From: Pyxicephalus adspersus
Taxonomy: Eukaryota > Chordata > Amphibia > Anura > Pyxicephalidae
Direction: 5' to 3'
DNA: 64,000 nt
NCBI RefSeq assembly: GCF_032062135.1
Contig: NC_092860.1
Location: 154,427,929-154,491,928, forward strand
Part shown: piece after piece, positions 59,762-64,000 of the stretch
Layout: each line of letters opens with the position of its first letter
How positions within the stretch are numbered: the first letter of the stretch is position 1
Program-made: the position numbers and the translations under genes
Notes under the pieces: generated by a model
What the model saw: the letters and a program-made list of their open reading frames with translations, nothing else
Database searches by the model: none
What the model was told of the DNA's origin: nothing

Positions 59762-60274
59762 TCAAACACCAGAGCAAGTCTCAGCATAAAGGGAAACACA
59801 GGCATGGAGCATAGGTAGTGGGTTACCTGAAAGATAGGACCCGGCGCCCGTGCCTGCGATTAGGAGCAGTGACGCCGGCACGACCTGCAGTGCTAACAGT
59901 ACCCCCCCTTTACGCCCCCTCTCCTCAGGCCTGGTCCTGGACAAGAATTCTTTCAAAAGACGGGACCCATAGATATTTTCTCTGGGTTCCCATGATCTCT
60001 CCTCAGGGCCAAACCCCTTCCAGTCTACTAGAAACAGGGTCTTTCCTCTACTCTTCTTCATCCCCAGAATGGCCTTTACCTCATATACGTTCTCATCACT
60101 GACCACTACGGGAGCTGAGACAGGTCTCTTGACAAAACGATTCAGGATGACGGGCTTTAGCAGGGAGACATGGAAGGAATTAGGTACCCGGAGTGAGGCT
60201 GGCAGCTTAAGTTTGAAGGAAACGTCATTGATTTGTTCCAGAATTTCAAACGGACCGATGAAGCGGCTCATCAA
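59762..60274 (-). pseudogene. Integrase C-terminus with chromodomain
   Basis: FIGPFEILEQINDVSFKLKL and VPNSFHVSLLKPVI are the GPF/Y-type integrase end. YEVKAILGMKKSRGK, LFLVDWKGFGPEERSWEP is a chromodomain (aromatic/W cage positions W and W). It marks a chromovirus lineage that binds histone marks to choose insertion sites. The frame then runs into non-coding sequence. Confidence 0.85.
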
Positions 60275-60677
60275 ACACCTTGCGGAAGGTCTCTAGGAAA
60301 GCTTGTAGATCCATTATAATTGGGTCGTTCCTCTCCCAGAGGGGATTGATCCAGGCCAGCACCTCCCCAGTAATGTGTGACATCAAAAAAGCTACTTTGG
60401 CTTGGTCAGAAGCAAATTGGTTAGGTAACAGTTCAAAATGAAGAGTACATTGATTTATGAAACCCCGGCACAGCTTAGGGTCACCAATGAAACGCGGAGG
60501 GGCTGCAAGATGCGGTCCAGAACCTGGTACATAGGAAGGTGGCGGAGCAGGAACTGAATTGGTTGGAGCAAGGAAGCTTGATGGTGCTGGGTTTGAAGAT
60601 GTAAAATCATCCTGGCGCATATTCACATTGCGTAGATAAGACAATATGTGATTTTGACGCTCACGCTGCAGACCCAA
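60246..60677 (-). pseudogene. Ty3/gypsy gag fragment
   Basis: It contains AAPPRFIGDPKLCRGFINQC, FELLPNQFASDQAKVAFLMS and WINPLWERNDPI, the capsid-like pattern of vertebrate Ty3/gypsy gag (RFxGDP..CRGFxxQC ... AxxWxxPLWE). It ends at the deletion junction near 60260, where it overlaps the chromodomain frame. Confidence 0.8.
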
Positions 60678-60720
60678 CTCCTGGTGTAATTCAGTGGTGC
60701 TGGGAAGATCCGGATCAGTA

Positions 60721-62555
60721 AGGGATATACTTTACTTGTGAGTTGATAGTAGCCGTGTAATAGGGGGTTCCCTTCAGAATGACAAAAAGGTCAGACCTGG
60801 TTTCTTTTCATGTGTCGGGCTGAGGTAGATGGTGTTTACTTACAATGTTGGCCAGGTAAGCAGGAATCGCTGGGGAGTCTGTAGACTCTGGAAGGAGAGG
60901 GCTCGTGTATGTGATCTTTCTGCCTTTATATAGTTAACTAGCCGGTGTGACGGGCTGCGTCTCATGATATGAACTACACATGTGTAACAATTGCACATGT
61001 GTGGTATGGATTGGATCAGATTGTCTTGGTTGACAGGCAAATCTTGCAGACCACAATGGTTGGTCAGCAAACTAGGGATGGGATGGACGAGTCCCGGCTA
61101 TAAGCCTGGCATTGTCTAACCTGAGGGCATTGGTTTACACAGTAAGACAGGAAGGTGGAGGGGGGAGACGAGAAAGAAGGAAAGGTTGATGAAGACCATC
61201 TATTGGTGAGTGTTGTGAAATGGGGGAACAAAGTATGCGATATGTGTGGATGTGAGTGTGAATATGGATATATATGTGACATACTGGAGGATAAAAGGAG
61301 TGACTATAGGATGGTATATAATACAACTTTTACAGGATAAATGTAATAAAACCATCATTAGTGGAGATGATAATCAGAGTTACATTGAACACATTATACA
61401 TCAATTACAGAATCATAGTAACATCATTCACAGGATCATAACAACTTATAACAGAATCATAGTCACAGAATGACCACAATATATATACATTATAAACTAC
61501 TGTTCGGCCAGGCGGCATCCCCAGCATCCCTATGGACGTAAACAGGGAAAGTCCTGTTCTCAGCACTCCTGTGGATGTGCAAAGTAGAGCATGTCCCAGG
61601 GGTGCTGTGGGAAGAGGTGCGCGCGCTACCACACATGCCTCTAGTACCCCCCAGTGGCATGGCACTCAGCTGCCTCGCCGCGGGGAGGGACATAATTAGT
61701 TTGAATTCCCTGCGGCCGCAGGGGATTCAGTTATCGAGCAGAAACTACACCATACAATGCGTCCTGTCAGTTAGAGGGGGCCGCTAACCTTGTTCCCAAA
61801 GTCTTTGCAATGGATACTTCCAGAGAAATGTGACAGATAGCCGAGGAAAACATGTTCTCACATCTACACATGCTACATCTTCAGGTCACTTCATTTTCCC
61901 GTTCCTGAGAAATTGGGGTTCACAGAAGGTAAGTGGCCAGATATGTGTGACAGGGTAGCACGGTATGACACGTTAGTTTTTCATGTCTTGTAATAACACC
62001 ATGGTGATGACATTTCCAGTTGCCAATATCCCTCTGTTCCAGAGAAATTGAGGGTCACAGAATGTAATTGGACAGTTTTGTGTAACAGGAACCCCACCGG
62101 CCGCTCACGCTGTCACCCGATTACAACCTTTTATAGCCCACAGACACAAAATAGTATAAAGCTATTTACCCAACTCTACAATCAGAACCGCTGGTTTATA
62201 GCGGCTGCATTTATTGCTCAGCTCAGTGTACGATCCCCAGCACTAGAAGGTAACCTCTAGTGCCGGGGATCGCAGACAGGATTCCCAGGGCTGCAAGACT
62301 GAATGCAGCCCTGAGAATCCAGTGCAATCCCGGGGCACTAGAGGTTAATCAGCCCGGTGACCATGGCAACTGCAGATGAACTCTCAATGGATAAATGTAA
62401 CTATAAATGAAGCATGTTTGTGACTGAGTAGAATGTAACATAAAAAAGTAGCACTTAAACAAAAGAACATCAAGCATTAAAGATTCAAACTGATCTGTAA
62501 AATGGACTGGAGATGCGCACAGAACAGGGAGCAGGTGTGCGCTAATCATCTGCTA
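60721..62555. other. Spacer, no gene recognised
   Basis: Repeat-like. 61880-62110 has two diverged copies of 'ttcctgagaaattg.ggttcacagaa.gtaa'. 62222-62345 is a palindromic block (CTAGTGCCGGGGATCG, CTAGAGGTTAATC) of the family at 18478-19318. Short frames only. Confidence 0.45.
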
Positions 62556-64000
62556 TCACCTCATCATTGAGTTTAACATCTCCTGAATCCCACAGCTGAA
62601 ATATAATCGCCTTAATTGGGGTATTTGAGATCTTTGTTCATCTTTGCAGGAAACCAGCAGGCGAGTTCACTAGAACTCGGCCCTGATTCATGGTATTAGA
62701 ACTTGACGACATGCGTGTTTTTACGCGTGTCGAGCGTACGCGTAAAAACATGCGTACAGCATTATCACAAGGTCCTTTCCTGTTGTTCCTGAGTGATCCA
62801 CTGGAATTGTGATATAATAACAACAACTAAAATAATATTCATTAACACAAAAAATTTAAAGACTATGTCCATTAAAAAATACTTTGCAGAGATGAGTTGT
62901 CTTAAAGCAGTAAAGCTAAACTAAAAGTTTTAAAAGTTTTAAAAAGATAGACAACACTTTCATATAAGGTAAAAAAAATACCTTCTTTTTGTGGGGAAGG
63001 GTTTAAAACCCATTTTTTATTAAAAAAAAAAAAAGATTAAAACATCATTTTAAACATGAAAGGAAATGCAAAGTCTTCCAAAACACATATGTCACGGATC
63101 ATGGGAGGCTTCTGGCTGCACCGTTATGCTTCTTCAACAGGAAAAAAATGCCTTGCGCATGCGCATGTTACTCGATCTTATGCCTGCGCTGTGCGAGACC
63201 GGGTGACTTACGAAGGAGGTGCACCCAGCGTTTCCTCCATGCCAGGATGAAGGAGGATACCGGGATGACGCAGGACCCAATCTAGGAAACCTCTAAATGG
63301 ATCGACATATCTGCGATGGTAAAGGTGAGGGAGTTTTTTTTTAGTTTACTTCCACTTTAAACGATATTTCAAATTTAGTTTGCTAGTGTAAAATCTATGA
63401 AAGAATTATAAAATGAGTTTTCCAAAGGTAAAAGAGGGAACTAGGAGCTGAAATTACAGCAGTGGGAGTGGATTGACGGATTAGGTACTATTTAACCAAA
63501 TCCCGCTGGCCACACCAGCCAGACCCGTGGACCATGTTCCCCGTACAGATCCCAGGCTCAGGGAAGTGGGCGGGTTTTGCCCTTGGAGACAACCCACCTA
63601 CTCTCCCATTGCAGGCTCAGATCTGCGATGGGAGAGCGGGCAGAGTTATGGCATCATGACCTCACTATGGGAGTTTCTCTCCCTTTGAGTGACACCTGGC
63701 TTGCCGTGCATGTGCCGTGCATGTACGGTCTAGAGGTGGTAGTTTTAGTGGTCCATGGGTCCGAAAAGGTTAGCGATCACTGGCATAGATGACCTCATTT
63801 TTGATTTCAAAATATTTTGGTAGATAGAGGAATTTATGGTTCATCCAGTGACTGCAAGGTACCAAGTCTTGTGACTGTAAAACAAGCCCACAGGTCAGCA
63901 GTCCTCCACCACCGTGCTTTACAGTTGGTACGAGCTATTTGTGCTAATATATTGTGTTTGTTATCATATTTATCACTGTGTGATATGATCAAATATTTCC
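62556..64000. repeat. Segmental duplicate of 45285-46920 (copy 2, runs off window)
   Basis: Collinear with copy 1 at high identity from the CCTCATCATTGAGTTTAACA start to the last base, including the CpG hairpin and the Tc1 remnant. A block corresponding to 46231-46425 is missing here. Confidence 0.92.

Larger units (their letters stand above)
59300..60720 (-). mobile_element. Internally deleted Ty3/gypsy chromovirus-type retrotransposon
   Basis: On the minus strand a gag frame is followed directly by the integrase C-terminus with chromodomain; protease, reverse transcriptase, RNase H and the integrase core are missing. The 3' non-coding part spans about 59300-59900. No second LTR could be paired by eye. 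Confidence 0.75.

Noticed and set aside
1..64000. CRISPR arrays, operons, tRNA or rRNA genes
   Set aside because: None seen; the tandem arrays lack spacer-repeat organisation and the gene structure is eukaryotic with introns.

Overview
The window is nuclear DNA from a vertebrate, most likely an anuran amphibian. The host genes are intron-containing class C vomeronasal type-2 receptors (V2Rs). Between them lies dense repeat sequence: Tx1-type L1 LINEs, Tc1/mariner, hAT and TTAA-flanked DNA elements, a chromodomain Ty3/gypsy element and many short palindromic elements. The species is inferred from this repeat mix; no marker gene fixes it.

Layout. Positions 1-2960 are repeat-rich 5' flank, including a 39-bp minisatellite. 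V2R gene A (+, 2988-15492) has all six canonical class C exons with consensus splice sites and one open frame of 874 codons, so it looks intact. Its 5-kb intron 4 holds a decayed antisense L1, and its intron 5 holds a 1.16-kb TTAA-flanked element ending 48 bp before exon 6. Positions 15493-20995 are a tail-to-tail spacer with MITE-like repeats. V2R gene B (-, 20996-27348) keeps exons 1, 4, 5 and 6, but exon 2 and the 5' two-thirds of exon 3 are gone and a repeat sits at the break. Positions 28025-39775 are a Tc1-like element split by a 10.26-kb hAT element, which carries a broken BED/hAT transposase, a long ~100-bp satellite, an AT-rich block of alternating inverted repeats and a fragment resembling the host gene PCED1. 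Positions 40250-47000 are a decayed L1 with a nested 1.47-kb insertion (13-bp target duplication, hammerhead-like motif), followed by other repeats. V2R gene C (+, 47845-52717) has exons 3, 5 and 6 only, with a 1-bp frameshift in exon 6, and is followed by a 313-bp tandem duplication. From about 56248 to the window end, the sequence seen at 41322-46960 recurs in the same order, including the same nested insertion. This implies a tandem segmental duplication whose unit contains gene C, so another V2R copy is expected just beyond the window. A 229-bp assembly gap lies inside the second copy.

How the parts relate. The three V2Rs are one birth-and-death receptor cluster: one apparently functional gene and two pseudogenes. 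B and C are close paralogues, and A belongs to a more divergent lineage. A ~194-bp stretch encoding TM5 to early TM7 is almost identical at the nucleotide level in A, B and C although flanking exon sequence differs clearly, which points to gene conversion. No bacterial-type features (operons, CRISPR) are present.
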